NCBI GenBank assembly: GCA_030272585.1
Contig: BSYQ01000007.1
Location: forward strand, 252,001-316,000
Direction: 5' to 3'
Source of the DNA: Bryopsis sp. KO-2023
Lineage: Eukaryota; Chlorophyta; Ulvophyceae; Bryopsidales; Bryopsidaceae
Length of the DNA: 64,000 bases
The position numbers and the translations under genes were made by a program. Of the stretch, positions 53,649-63,739 are shown in pieces. The notes beneath the pieces were generated by a model. The model was given only the letters and a program-made list of their open reading frames with translations, had not been told where the DNA came from and did not search any database. Position 1 is the stretch's first letter. Each line of letters opens with the position of its first letter.

Positions 53649-54070
53649 TGATAGTGAAGCTTGTGGGTGACGCAATAGTGGTCGGCTGTGTTGGTTGGAT
53701 TCGTGATAACTTGCTGGCTAACGCAAGTATACTTGTGGGGTTTGTTGGTTTAGACAACTCTCTAGCTAGCGCGGTTGTGAACGCTACTAGAGCACTTGGG
53801 TTGGGAAGTGATTGCGTCAGGCAAACACTTAACACACACACACACACAAACACACACACAAGCGGGAACACACCAATCCCACGAATCCCGAGTTCTTACA
53901 AAGTAAAGTGAACGTCAAAACAACGAGTGGGCCTCTTAAGTACCCCTAAGTGTAGTACGCTGACGCATGCCCCAAACTCTGGGTCTAATCTGTCTTACTC
54001 GCGAACCCACATGCGTCAGCCACCCTCGGCTCTATCCCAAACTACCTCGTATAGCGCGAAAAGACTAACA
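53649..54070 (-). repeat. B2 3' LTR (422 bp)
   Basis: TGTTAG...CTATCA on the minus strand, with a G-rich polypurine tract at 54071-54085. Confidence 0.95.
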
Positions 54071-54259
54071 TACGCCCCCCCCGCAAAAAGTGGGCGCCCA
54101 CGCACACCAAAACACAAAGAAAAACAAAAACACAAAAACACAAAACTCACCCACTCCCAGACCCACACCCAACTGTCTTGGACCTGTCGCTTGCTCTGAC
54201 GTCTCTGACAGCTGCTGCACGCACACACTTGGTCGACGATAACTCCTTTTCCCTCCTCC

Positions 54260-56074
54260 TTAACGCTGTTCCTGCGCTTGCGCTTGCTGGATAGCACGCT
54301 GCTCCTGCGCATGCGCTTGCTGCACTGCACGATACCGGACACAGGGATCAAATGCGGCAGCCACCCTCTTGGACTTAAGGAATGGCAGATCCCTTGTGAT
54401 GCCGGACACCTTGAGCTGCCGCTTCACACACATGTTGCAGTGTGGCAGCTTCTCGTGCTCAGCCGGGAACGGAGGGAGTTCTTCGAACGTCGAGCGTGTC
54501 AGCTTCAACATATGGGCAGGTAGAGAGAATGGGGAGACGGTGGCGATGGACTTGTTGTCCACTTCCGCGACTTTTTGGACCGCCGTGACGATGCGCCCCA
54601 GCATCGAGTATGCCAACCAATGAGCATCACACACAAGGTGATACCCACAAGGAAGGACGGAATACTTCTTCTGCGTCAGCCGCTGAGCACTTGCCTGCAT
54701 TGGGCTTCGCCCGCACCAAATGCACATGGGCAACTCGTGAAAGTGCCGGTTGCCGCGGTAATTTTGCAAGGCTCGGTCCCTGGGGTTAGTATATTGGACC
54801 TTCGGCCATTTCTCTGACGCAGTGATGGGGTTGCAAGCCTCCTCGATATCCTCCCGTGACAGGTTCACTTCGCTGGGTGCAGCATCCACTTTGTCCTGAG
54901 CAGCCGCCCTTAGTCTCCTGAGCTTAACCTTTTCTCGGAAAGCCCGAAGTGCTGCTTCTGTTGGAGCTAACTCCAACGGTGGATGGACCGCACGCTGAAC
55001 CTCTGTCACCTGGCTTGGCCCTTCATCATTCCTTATTTCCCCGTCCTCCAGTTCAGAACTAGGACCTTCGAGCCTAGGAGGTGGACTGCCGAAGTCAATT
55101 TCTTCGTGAAAATCCAAGTCCAAAAGCTCCTCCTCTCTCATGTCGAATAAGTCCTCCCCCGGTGCTATTGCGGTAGCCTCATCTCCGGGAGTCTGAACTG
55201 TTGGTGCTGGTTGTGAGGGTGCTGGAGTCTTTAATGCGGCAGCCTTTAACTTGAGTAACAAGTTGGCTCTTGCTGCATCTCCAGGCATACGATCCCTCTG
55301 TGGCTCACCACCTTCATCGTCACCGTCCTCTCGCCTTCTCTTTCCGTGTGGATCTTCATCCCTACACGGCGAGCTTGGACGTTTGTTTTTCCCTTTCCCC
55401 TTGCCCTTGCTTGAGCCTCCCGCATCATCGTCCTTGGACGGTTCCAGATCAAGTGTTGCGTTTGACAACAGAACTTGGACTTGGCGATCCAGTTCTTCGC
55501 GTACCCGTGGTGCTGGTACCGCCGGGTTCAAACGCAGCATCTTGTCCGTTGTTTCGCTCTGCACTTGAAGTTTTTCAGAGCCGTCTCTGAGGGACTCTCC
55601 CAGCAAATCGATCTGCAGCTCTTGTTCTGCCAATTCCTTCTTAAGGTTGTTGGCTGCTGCACTCCACGCGGTTGCTACAGCTCGCTGCAGCGTTTCCTCT
55701 ACCGCGGTAAATCGATCCACCATTCCCCCGAGAGCTTGCTTGCGGAGGTCATTCTCACGATGGTTAGCCATCATGTGAGATTGGAACCGCTGCTTCTTCA
55801 GCTTCATGGCTTCCAATTTTTCCTCCAAGACCTTAGTCTTGTCCTCCGCTTCTTTCTTTTCCGCCTCCGCCTTTTCCTTGGCTTTCTCCGCTGCCTCCTT
55901 CGCAGCCTCAGCTGCTTTCGTCCGGTCACTCAACTCTGAGAGCTGCCGGGTTAAGGCCTCATTGTTCTGCAGCACTTCCTCTGCGGTCGACGTAAAGTGC
56001 TGCAGCTCCTCTTCTTTTTGAGCTACCTCCGCTTCCAACCTCGCAATAATTGCGGCGGGTGTATCGGCAGCCAT
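54260..56074 (-). CDS. B2 post-pol ORF: coiled coil plus Cys/His cluster
   Basis: 604 residues (MAADTPAAIIARLEAEVAQK...), nearly identical to the B1 copy but with a longer Gln/Ala-rich tail (an extra AQAQEQR-type repeat). N-terminal coiled coil, disordered middle and C-terminal CIWC ... CGYHLVC ... CNMC cluster. Confidence 0.8.
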   Translation of the reverse strand: MAADTPAAIIARLEAEVAQKEEELQHFTSTAEEVLQNNEALTRQLSELSDRTKAAEAAKEAAEKAKEKAEAEKKEAEDKTKVLEEKLEAMKLKKQRFQSHMMANHRENDLRKQALGGMVDRFTAVEETLQRAVATAWSAAANNLKKELAEQELQIDLLGESLRDGSEKLQVQSETTDKMLRLNPAVPAPRVREELDRQVQVLLSNATLDLEPSKDDDAGGSSKGKGKGKNKRPSSPCRDEDPHGKRRREDGDDEGGEPQRDRMPGDAARANLLLKLKAAALKTPAPSQPAPTVQTPGDEATAIAPGEDLFDMREEELLDLDFHEEIDFGSPPPRLEGPSSELEDGEIRNDEGPSQVTEVQRAVHPPLELAPTEAALRAFREKVKLRRLRAAAQDKVDAAPSEVNLSREDIEEACNPITASEKWPKVQYTNPRDRALQNYRGNRHFHELPMCIWCGRSPMQASAQRLTQKKYSVLPCGYHLVCDAHWLAYSMLGRIVTAVQKVAEVDNKSIATVSPFSLPAHMLKLTRSTFEELPPFPAEHEKLPHCNMCVKRQLKVSGITRDLPFLKSKRVAAAFDPCVRYRAVQQAHAQEQRAIQQAQAQEQR

Positions 56075-56525
56075 TGTGTTCGTCGGAAAGAAAGAAATAA
56101 CAACGGTTTGTGCGTCTTTAGACTCGTTTTTTTACTCAGGAGCTCGCTCCGTTCACACAAACACTAGGGCAAAATGGTTCGAGGGCTGCGCTTATAAGGC
56201 TGGGTGACTCGTACACTTTCCTCGTTGGGTTATTGGGGTGAGACACCAACGTTTCGCTCGGTTGGAGTCTCGTCAAGACCACCTCAACACGTCACTTGAT
56301 AGGGGTTTTCTCGGAACAACCACACTATCTCGAATGTGACATCGTTTGCCCGGTTTCTAAAGTACTACTGAAGCTACACTTACTGCGCCAGCCAAAGAAC
56401 TTAGGCACCTAACGCATTAAAGTTCAAGAGTTGGTTTGGAAGTCGACAGAGTTTTTCTAAGGTATCCTTTTTCGCGCCCCCTTGCTATAAGGAGTTCCAC
56501 CTTAGCCATCAAACACTCTGTTTCC

Positions 56526-59500
56526 CTATTCTCTTCCTTTCTGCAACTCTTTTCGTTTTTTCTCTTTAAATGCGCGAAGTATATCTGGTGCGTTAACCAG
56601 ATTAGCTTCAGGTTCCCAAGTAGCGTCAAGTAGATCGTATCCTTTCCACAGCACTAGGTATTCGCGATTGCGTTTACCTCTAGCCCTTAGGATATTTTCG
56701 ACCTCATACTCTACTTCGCTACCAATCAACTCTCCTTCTGGAGGTTGTATCTGCCTGCTGTTATCACTCGAGGCGTGATAACGCTTGAACTTAGAAACAT
56801 GAAACACTGGGTGAATGAGCCATGTTTCCGGAAGTTGAACTCTGTAAGCCACCTTTGATATTTTCTCCACAAGTTCAAAGGGACCCACAAATCGACGGCG
56901 CAGTTTTGGACTCACTTTGTTCAAAGCAGCCAACGGAATAAAACGGCTTTTTATCAGGACTTTATCCCCTTTCTCAAAAGCAATATCTTTCCTCTTCTTG
57001 TTTGCACTCACACACATTCTGTGTTGTGCTCTAGAGTAATATGCTTTTGCGGTATCTAAGTCCTGTGCCATCCGTGCTACCATAGTCTTAACTGCTTCCA
57101 CTTGAAATTGCGTTGCCGTCCCACCAATGTTTGGTGTTTCTGGATGGTACCCATACATCAAGTATGCAGGTGCGAACCCCGTACTCGCATTCACTGCATT
57201 GTTTGCTGCAAACTCTGCTGTAGGTAAATACTCAACCCACTTATGGGGATACCTCTCAGCATATGGCCTTAAGAAGTTTTCCAGAGTACGTATGGTAACC
57301 TCACTCTGCCCATCTGTCTGAGGGTGGTAAGCTGTACTCATACGAATCTCTGTACCCAGAGCTTTAAAAAGCGTCTGCCAGAACTTGCTGGTAAAGCGAG
57401 GGTCTCTATCAGACACAATCACTTTAGGTAGGCCATGGTTGCGGTAAACATGTTCGATAAAAAGTTGGGCGTATCCTGCAGCGGTAAGCTCTTTAGTACA
57501 TGGGGCGAAATGCACAAACTTGGTAAGTCTATCGACAAAGACAGCTACAGCAGTAAACCCATTAGATGCTGGTAGATCTGTCACCAAGTCAGTGGTAATT
57601 TGCTCCCACTTCCGCTCAGGTATTGGCAGGGGTTGAAGTAAGCCCATAGGCTTCTGTGTGTCAGCCTTTATTTGTTGGCACACAGGGCATTCGCGCACAA
57701 ATGCCTTCAACTCATTCATCCACCCCTTCCACCAATATCGCCGCGCTAGGATTTCTCCTGTTCGCGCTGGTCCTGTATGGCCTGCTGAAGGTGTCTCATG
57801 GCACTCCTTCATAATCTTATTGCGCTGGCCTTTAGGAACCACCACTTTCTCGACTAATCCTCTCTTTGGGACCGTCCAGAGTATTCCCTCTCTGAGGAAA
57901 TATCCTTCAACTTCCTCGCCACTCTCAAGCTTCCGCAATATCTTCACCAAGGAGTTATCAGCTTGGAGGGCTTGTTTCCACTCGTCTTGGCTTGCTTGAT
58001 GCACTTGCCAAGTGGAAATGTTCATCGCAGTTTCCACGGGCTTAGGAACACTGCGGGAGAGAGCATCTGCTAACACATTAGCCTTGCCTTTGATATAGGA
58101 GATCTTGGGGTTGATCGAAGTCAGGTACCCCGCCTCAAGCCATCTTGCTTGGGTTCTAGAAAGGTTCCTCTGCGACAGAATATGCGTCAGAGGTTGGTGG
58201 TCAGTGAACACTGTTACTCCACCCGCACAACCTTCTAGATAATGTCTCCACTGCACCATCGCATAACATATTGCACACAACTCTTTGTCGTATGGTGCAT
58301 AGTTAAGCTCGGCAGGCTTGAATCTACGTGAGAGGTAAGCTATTGGCTGTAGCCCCTCTCCGTGATCCTGTGTTAACACGGCACCGATGGCATCATTCGA
58401 CGCATCAGTGATCACAGTGTAAGGCAGTGACGCATCTGGAAAAATAAGGACGGGAGCTTGACTTAAACGCTTTTTCAGTTCATTGAATGCGCCACGCTCA
58501 ACCTGTCCCCATCTCCAGGGATGGTCTTTTTTCACTAAGTCATGGAGTGGTCCAGCAACATGTGCAAACTGGGGAATGAATTTCCTGTAGTATGAAACCA
58601 TTCCAAGGAAACTACGTACATCGCTAACACTCTGTAGTTCCTTCCACTCCTTCACTGCCTTCACTTTTTGTTCCTGTGGTTCTAACCCACTTCCGCTAAT
58701 GCGGTAGCCAAGATAGTCTACTGTTGCGACAGCCAGCTCACTTTTACTTGCCTTAGCAAAAAGCTGATATTCTGCTAGTCGCGACAGGACTTTCTCTAAG
58801 TGTTCGGCGTGCTGTTCCATGTTTTCAGAGAAGATGAGTATGTCATCGATAAAGACAACAACAAAATCATCTAAAAACTCTGCGAGTAGGTCTTGCACTA
58901 GAGTTTGGAATTGCGCTGGGCAATTGGTTAGCCCAAAAGGCGCTACCAAAAACTCAAAGTGACCGTATCTCGTGCGGAACGCTGTTTTATCTGTATCAGA
59001 TGGCCTTACTGGAAATTGCCAATAGCCTGATCGCAGATCTAACTTCGAGAACACTTTGGCTTTGAACACTCTATCCATCAATTCTTCTGGCAGGGGTAAA
59101 GGATATCGGTTTTTCACCGTCACCTTATTGATCCACCTGTAATCCACACACATCCTTAAGCCTCCATCCTTTTTCGGTACAAATAGGATTGGCGCGCCCC
59201 AAGGGGACTCGGATGGTTTGATTTTCTTCTGTTCCAGAAGGTAGTCCACTTGTGCTTTCACTTCATCCAGCTCTGCTGGTGAAAGCTTGTATATTGGACG
59301 ATGGATAGGTGTTGAATCCTCCAGGTCTATCTTAAACTCATGACCTTTTCTCTTCGGAGGGATCCCTGGGGGTAAATCACGAGGGAACACACCACGGTGT
59401 GTTTCTACTACCTTTTTAATTTCGGCAGGGGTGTCTGAACGAATAAGTTTGCCAATCTCATCCTCAGTGTTGAATGGCTGTGTTCGCTCTATTGCGTCAG

Positions 59501-60266
59501 GCAATTCATGTTGGCCTAAAGCTTTCTCTTCAGACTCTTGCACTACAACCATGAATGCTGTCTCTGTTTTGAGATGACGCATCATTCTCTTAGCTGAACA
59601 CTCAGTCACCGGCACTTCCTGCAGTATCGACTGTACTTTTCGTTCAGGTTCAATACTCTCTTGGGTTGGATGACGCAACGGGAGATGAAACACTTGGCTG
59701 TTTTTGCAAACTGAAATCTCATTCTGCTGAAAGTCTATGCGGGGGTTTTCTTTCTGCAACCAAGGCATGCCCAATATTAGGTCATAACCAAGGTCTGGGA
59801 ACAGATCCGCTTTCATTTTGCACTTCAGCCCTCCTATCTTTACTCGGAGGTTGTTACAGCTGCCAGCCAGTTCTTTAATATCTCCGTTTGCCAACATTGC
59901 TCTCTTTGAGCTTGGTGTAATCGACAACCCGAGATCACGCGCTACCTTATCATTGATATAGTTTGCGGTACTTCCACAATCAATGAATGCATAAAGGTCC
60001 GTGGTCTTGATCCGTGCTTTTACTTCGTACCCTCTCACAGGCACTTCTTGAACTTTTAACAGAGGGCATGTGTCACCCTTGGTTGACGAAGTTGATCGAA
60101 CTTCTGACACATTAACTCGCTCTGTGGTAGACCGCTGGGTTGTTTCTGACCCACTATCGTCTACGTCTGCAGGCAGGGACTCCTGTAGACTACTCTGCGA
60201 CTCCAATGAGCCCACAGATTCACTAACAGAGGGAAGAGATGCAGATGACGCATGAGGCGCGTCCAT
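56526..60266 (-). CDS. pol: B2 pol polyprotein
   Basis: 1,246 residues, differing from B1 pol at only a few positions. Protease, RT (FIDD), RNase H, integrase and chromodomain are all present. The frame is open upstream of MDAPHASS toward gag. Confidence 0.96.
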   Translation of the reverse strand: MDAPHASSASLPSVSESVGSLESQSSLQESLPADVDDSGSETTQRSTTERVNVSEVRSTSSTKGDTCPLLKVQEVPVRGYEVKARIKTTDLYAFIDCGSTANYINDKVARDLGLSITPSSKRAMLANGDIKELAGSCNNLRVKIGGLKCKMKADLFPDLGYDLILGMPWLQKENPRIDFQQNEISVCKNSQVFHLPLRHPTQESIEPERKVQSILQEVPVTECSAKRMMRHLKTETAFMVVVQESEEKALGQHELPDAIERTQPFNTEDEIGKLIRSDTPAEIKKVVETHRGVFPRDLPPGIPPKRKGHEFKIDLEDSTPIHRPIYKLSPAELDEVKAQVDYLLEQKKIKPSESPWGAPILFVPKKDGGLRMCVDYRWINKVTVKNRYPLPLPEELMDRVFKAKVFSKLDLRSGYWQFPVRPSDTDKTAFRTRYGHFEFLVAPFGLTNCPAQFQTLVQDLLAEFLDDFVVVFIDDILIFSENMEQHAEHLEKVLSRLAEYQLFAKASKSELAVATVDYLGYRISGSGLEPQEQKVKAVKEWKELQSVSDVRSFLGMVSYYRKFIPQFAHVAGPLHDLVKKDHPWRWGQVERGAFNELKKRLSQAPVLIFPDASLPYTVITDASNDAIGAVLTQDHGEGLQPIAYLSRRFKPAELNYAPYDKELCAICYAMVQWRHYLEGCAGGVTVFTDHQPLTHILSQRNLSRTQARWLEAGYLTSINPKISYIKGKANVLADALSRSVPKPVETAMNISTWQVHQASQDEWKQALQADNSLVKILRKLESGEEVEGYFLREGILWTVPKRGLVEKVVVPKGQRNKIMKECHETPSAGHTGPARTGEILARRYWWKGWMNELKAFVRECPVCQQIKADTQKPMGLLQPLPIPERKWEQITTDLVTDLPASNGFTAVAVFVDRLTKFVHFAPCTKELTAAGYAQLFIEHVYRNHGLPKVIVSDRDPRFTSKFWQTLFKALGTEIRMSTAYHPQTDGQSEVTIRTLENFLRPYAERYPHKWVEYLPTAEFAANNAVNASTGFAPAYLMYGYHPETPNIGGTATQFQVEAVKTMVARMAQDLDTAKAYYSRAQHRMCVSANKKRKDIAFEKGDKVLIKSRFIPLAALNKVSPKLRRRFVGPFELVEKISKVAYRVQLPETWLIHPVFHVSKFKRYHASSDNSRQIQPPEGELIGSEVEYEVENILRARGKRNREYLVLWKGYDLLDATWEPEANLVNAPDILRAFKEKKRKELQKGRE

Positions 60267-60520
60267 CTCATCCGGTGTGCTTTCCTTCTGTTCATTTTTC
60301 CAATCGCAGTTGTCATGTGCCGATTGGGTAGATGTGGAGAGTGTCTCTGTTCTCTCTTCACGCGGTGTACTAGTCCGCTCCTCAGGTTTTCCGCTGTGAG
60401 TACAAACCTTTTTCGAGGCACCTACTTTTGATCTATGCTTCCTACGCCGCCTACGAACTCTGTTTCGCTTACGACGTTTGCGTCGGCCAGGCTCAGACGA
60501 AGCAGTTTCCTGCCTGGCGG

Positions 60521-63172
60521 TCAGTTTAACATTTTTTTTACATCGGGGAGGTTTTTCACCTCCTCCAATCTAGGACATTGCCTCACAGGGTGACCCTTCT
60601 TTCCACAAAGATAACAATTATATCCCCCTCCCCCCTGGGGGTTCTGTCTTCCCTGATTGGCTTGTCCTCTTCCACGGTTACCACCACCGCGTCCACGTCC
60701 ACCACCACCACGTCCTCCTCCTCGTCCTTGTTGCTGTTGCTGCTGCTGTTGCACTCCTGCGGCAGCTTGTGGTGGTGCTTGGGCTGGTGGTGTAGGGTTC
60801 TGCTGCTGCTGACCCTGATTCTGGCCTTTCTTCTTTCTTCCACCACGCCAGACTCCTTTCTTTTTCTGATTGGTCTGCCCTCCTTGGCCTTGTGTTCCAA
60901 CTCCAAGGGCTTCCAATCGTTCGGCGGATATGATGGCAGCCTCGACATCTCGAGGTACCGTTGCAGCGACTAACTTCTGAACTTCACTCTTAAGTCCATC
61001 CACGAAGAGCAAATACTGGTGATCCTCTTCGAGGTCTGGAATCCTCAAGACTAACCGCTGAAACTCTTTTACAAACTGTTTCACTGTTCCAGTCTGCTTG
61101 AGTTTGTGGAGGTCACGCCACGCTTCATCTCGATCACTAGAGAATTCGAAAGCTGTAGCTAAGCCATCCATGAAGTCCATCCAGTCACGGAAGGGTGGTC
61201 TTTCACCTCGGTGAATTTTCAACTCTTGCATCGTTAACCAATCCGAGGCAGCCCCATAAAGGTTAGTGGCCATAATCGACTGCCACTGTGCTTCATGCAC
61301 TCCGCAGGTTCTCAAGTACCGCGTCATGAGCACTTGCCATTTACGGGCTTTTGGTTCTCCACTTCCGTTAAATGCGCGAGGCATTTGCAACTTGACGGTG
61401 CTAGGCAACCACTGTCCTTGCCTAGGAGGTCCTGGGCCTGCTGGTCCAGCGCCACCTCCACCTCCACCTCCACCAGGAGGTCCACCGGGAGGTCCACCGC
61501 CTCCACCATCTCCACCGCCGCCACCACCTCCTCCGCCATCAGGCGCACCTGGAATGCGGGAAGGTGGGCGGTTTCGTCTGTCGCGGTAATCATCACCGCC
61601 ATCATCATCTGGGTCGTCATCACCAGGGTCTCCAAAGTTACCTCGCATGCGAGGAACTCGACTGGGTCCACCAGTAGACTCATATGAACCAAGTGCAGCA
61701 AAGGGATTATTTTCTACCCTTGCTCCCAAAGCACCTAACCCAAGTCCCAATCTTCCAGTACGTGTGGGGATCTGCATGGGTTCTTTTCCTTTCTCTTCTC
61801 TGACCTGTGCCTTAGCACGCTCAAGGTCAATTTGGTATAACACTTCTGCTGAGGAGAGAACTCTTGGGTTAGTTCGTGTGGGTCTACGTGATCCATCGGC
61901 AGAGTCGGGTTCTGAGATGCGTATACCAGGCTGAGCTCTTGTACTTGGAGGTATCAACTGAGGGAATGTGAAATCAGCGTCTGGTGCGCTGTCCACTGCA
62001 GTGCATGGTGGTGCTTCTGCAGCAACAATTTCACCCTCCTCGACCTGTACTGCTGGAGGAGCCGGTATTGTTGAGGTTCCTGCCCCAACCATTCCTACCG
62101 CGAAGCTCTGGTCTAGTGGCGGCCATGATGCAGCCAACTGCTTTACTGATTTTTTCGGCAGCGGCATCCCAAAGGCTGAGTCCTCAGGCTCAGGAGAAGT
62201 TGATTCTTCTCGCTCTGGCGATACTGCTCGAGCATCACTTCCACTTTGGGCACTCTGACTTCCGCCACTCACATCCTCCATGCTTTGTTCCAGGCCAGAT
62301 AATCTTAAGGCAACCACATCAGCTGCATCTTGCTGCTGATCCCAGGTTTTGGATGCCTTTTTCTCCAAGGCAATCAAATCTTTTTGAATTGCTACTCTTG
62401 AGCTCTGCAAACGCTTCACCTCAGCACCTTGTTTATGCAAGGACTCCCGAAACAATTCTAGAGTCCGTTCGACTTTTTCGTTGGAATCCGCAACAGTTCC
62501 TAATAAGCCTTCAATTCTCCGCCCTTGAACAAGGGATAACTCGGAGAGTTGTTTTAACTGAAGTGCTGATGCTTCAGTTGCTTCTTTTAGGTCAGCAAAA
62601 CGAGAGTCCGCTAGAATGTCTGCGGCATCCATTCTCCTCGTTATTGCGTCCACAGAAGCTTTGATCTCGGCTCTTTCTTTTCTATGGTCGATATCTTGGC
62701 GTAATAGCCTCTGCTCGTATCGACTATGTTGAGCCGCTACTGACTCCAGCTTCTCCTGTTGCGACACCACCGCATGCTGTGTGGCCTCAACCTGTTGCGC
62801 ATGCTGGTGCTGTGTTTCCAACGCCTGCCCGATCACCTCTGATGCGCCAGCCAGTTGGTTCGTCACAGAGGCCTCAGTATGGGCTAGCCTCTGCCCCAGT
62901 GTCTGGTCAACTTGCTGCAGGTGACCCCTTAGCCCGTGGGCTAAATCGTCCACACGGTCATGGACCGCATCCACATCCTCTCTTAAGGCTTCCGCATCAG
63001 CTCCCATGTCTATGTCGACAGCTGCTTGCTGGACATTGTGGATGTTCTGGACGTTTATTTGTTGGTACACCACATTGGGTGCGTCAGGCAATTCCTCATC
63101 GAACTCAGGTTCAATCCCTGGCTCTTCAACTTGAGGCTCGCGCACTGCCAATGCGTGTTCACGGTCAGCCAT
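60521..63172 (-). CDS. gag: B2 gag-like protein (883 aa)
   Basis: Same length and layout as B1 gag: long N-terminal coiled coil, Pro/Glu-rich part, Gly-rich run, capsid-like region, RGG/Gln-rich segment and CCHC knuckle (CYLCGKKGHPVRQC). About 130 nt of leader separate its ATG from the primer site. Confidence 0.94.
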   Translation of the reverse strand: MADREHALAVREPQVEEPGIEPEFDEELPDAPNVVYQQINVQNIHNVQQAAVDIDMGADAEALREDVDAVHDRVDDLAHGLRGHLQQVDQTLGQRLAHTEASVTNQLAGASEVIGQALETQHQHAQQVEATQHAVVSQQEKLESVAAQHSRYEQRLLRQDIDHRKERAEIKASVDAITRRMDAADILADSRFADLKEATEASALQLKQLSELSLVQGRRIEGLLGTVADSNEKVERTLELFRESLHKQGAEVKRLQSSRVAIQKDLIALEKKASKTWDQQQDAADVVALRLSGLEQSMEDVSGGSQSAQSGSDARAVSPEREESTSPEPEDSAFGMPLPKKSVKQLAASWPPLDQSFAVGMVGAGTSTIPAPPAVQVEEGEIVAAEAPPCTAVDSAPDADFTFPQLIPPSTRAQPGIRISEPDSADGSRRPTRTNPRVLSSAEVLYQIDLERAKAQVREEKGKEPMQIPTRTGRLGLGLGALGARVENNPFAALGSYESTGGPSRVPRMRGNFGDPGDDDPDDDGGDDYRDRRNRPPSRIPGAPDGGGGGGGGGDGGGGGPPGGPPGGGGGGGGAGPAGPGPPRQGQWLPSTVKLQMPRAFNGSGEPKARKWQVLMTRYLRTCGVHEAQWQSIMATNLYGAASDWLTMQELKIHRGERPPFRDWMDFMDGLATAFEFSSDRDEAWRDLHKLKQTGTVKQFVKEFQRLVLRIPDLEEDHQYLLFVDGLKSEVQKLVAATVPRDVEAAIISAERLEALGVGTQGQGGQTNQKKKGVWRGGRKKKGQNQGQQQQNPTPPAQAPPQAAAGVQQQQQQQQGRGGGRGGGGRGRGGGNRGRGQANQGRQNPQGGGGYNCYLCGKKGHPVRQCPRLEEVKNLPDVKKMLN

Positions 63173-63300
63173 GGTCTCTCAGCCACTATTTGGGAGTACT
63201 CAACAACCACGGTTGGAGTTTCTCTCTACCAAACAAACAAACAAAAACGTTTGTTGCGCCACGTTCACAAGTTTCGATCTCAAGAACTTAAAGTTCTTGC

Positions 63301-63315
63301 CTCGCTCCGAAACCA
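63301..63315 (-). other. B2 primer-binding site
   Basis: TGGTTTCGGAGCGAG on the minus strand, two bases from the 5' LTR. It is the same primer site as family A, although the two families differ in LTR and pol. Confidence 0.88.
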
Positions 63316-63317
63316 AT

Positions 63318-63739
63318 TGATAGTGAAGCTTGTGGGTGACGCAATAGTGGTCGGCTGTGTTGGTTGGATTCGTGATAACTTGCTGGCTAACGCAAGTATA
63401 CTTGTGGGGTTTGTTGGTTTAGACAACTCTCTAGCTAGCGCGGTTGTGAACGCTACTAGAGCACTTGGGTTGGGAAGTGATTGCGTCAGGCAAACACTTA
63501 ACACACACACACACACAAACACACACACAAGCGGGAACACACCAATCCCACGAATCCCGAGTTCTTACAAAGTAAAGTGAACGTCAAAACAACGAGTGGG
63601 CCTCTTAAGTACCCCTAAGTGTAGTACGCTGACGCATGCCCCAAACTCTGGGTCTAATCTGTCTTACTCGCGAACCCACATGCGTCAGCCACCCTCGGCT
63701 CTATCCCAAACTACCTCGTATAGCGCGAAAAGACTAACA
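63318..63739 (-). repeat. B2 5' LTR (422 bp)
   Basis: Identical by eye to 53649-54070. Confidence 0.95.

Larger units (their letters stand above)
53649..63739 (-). mobile_element. Ty3/Gypsy chromovirus B2 (10.1 kb, looks whole)
   Basis: A family B element on the minus strand with both LTRs (53649-54070 and 63318-63739, 422 bp each, identical by eye) and a perfect 5-bp duplication TTCAG (53644-53648 and 63740-63744). It holds primer site, gag, pol with chromodomain, post-pol ORF and polypurine tract. Identical LTRs make it the youngest insertion in the window. Confidence 0.97.
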
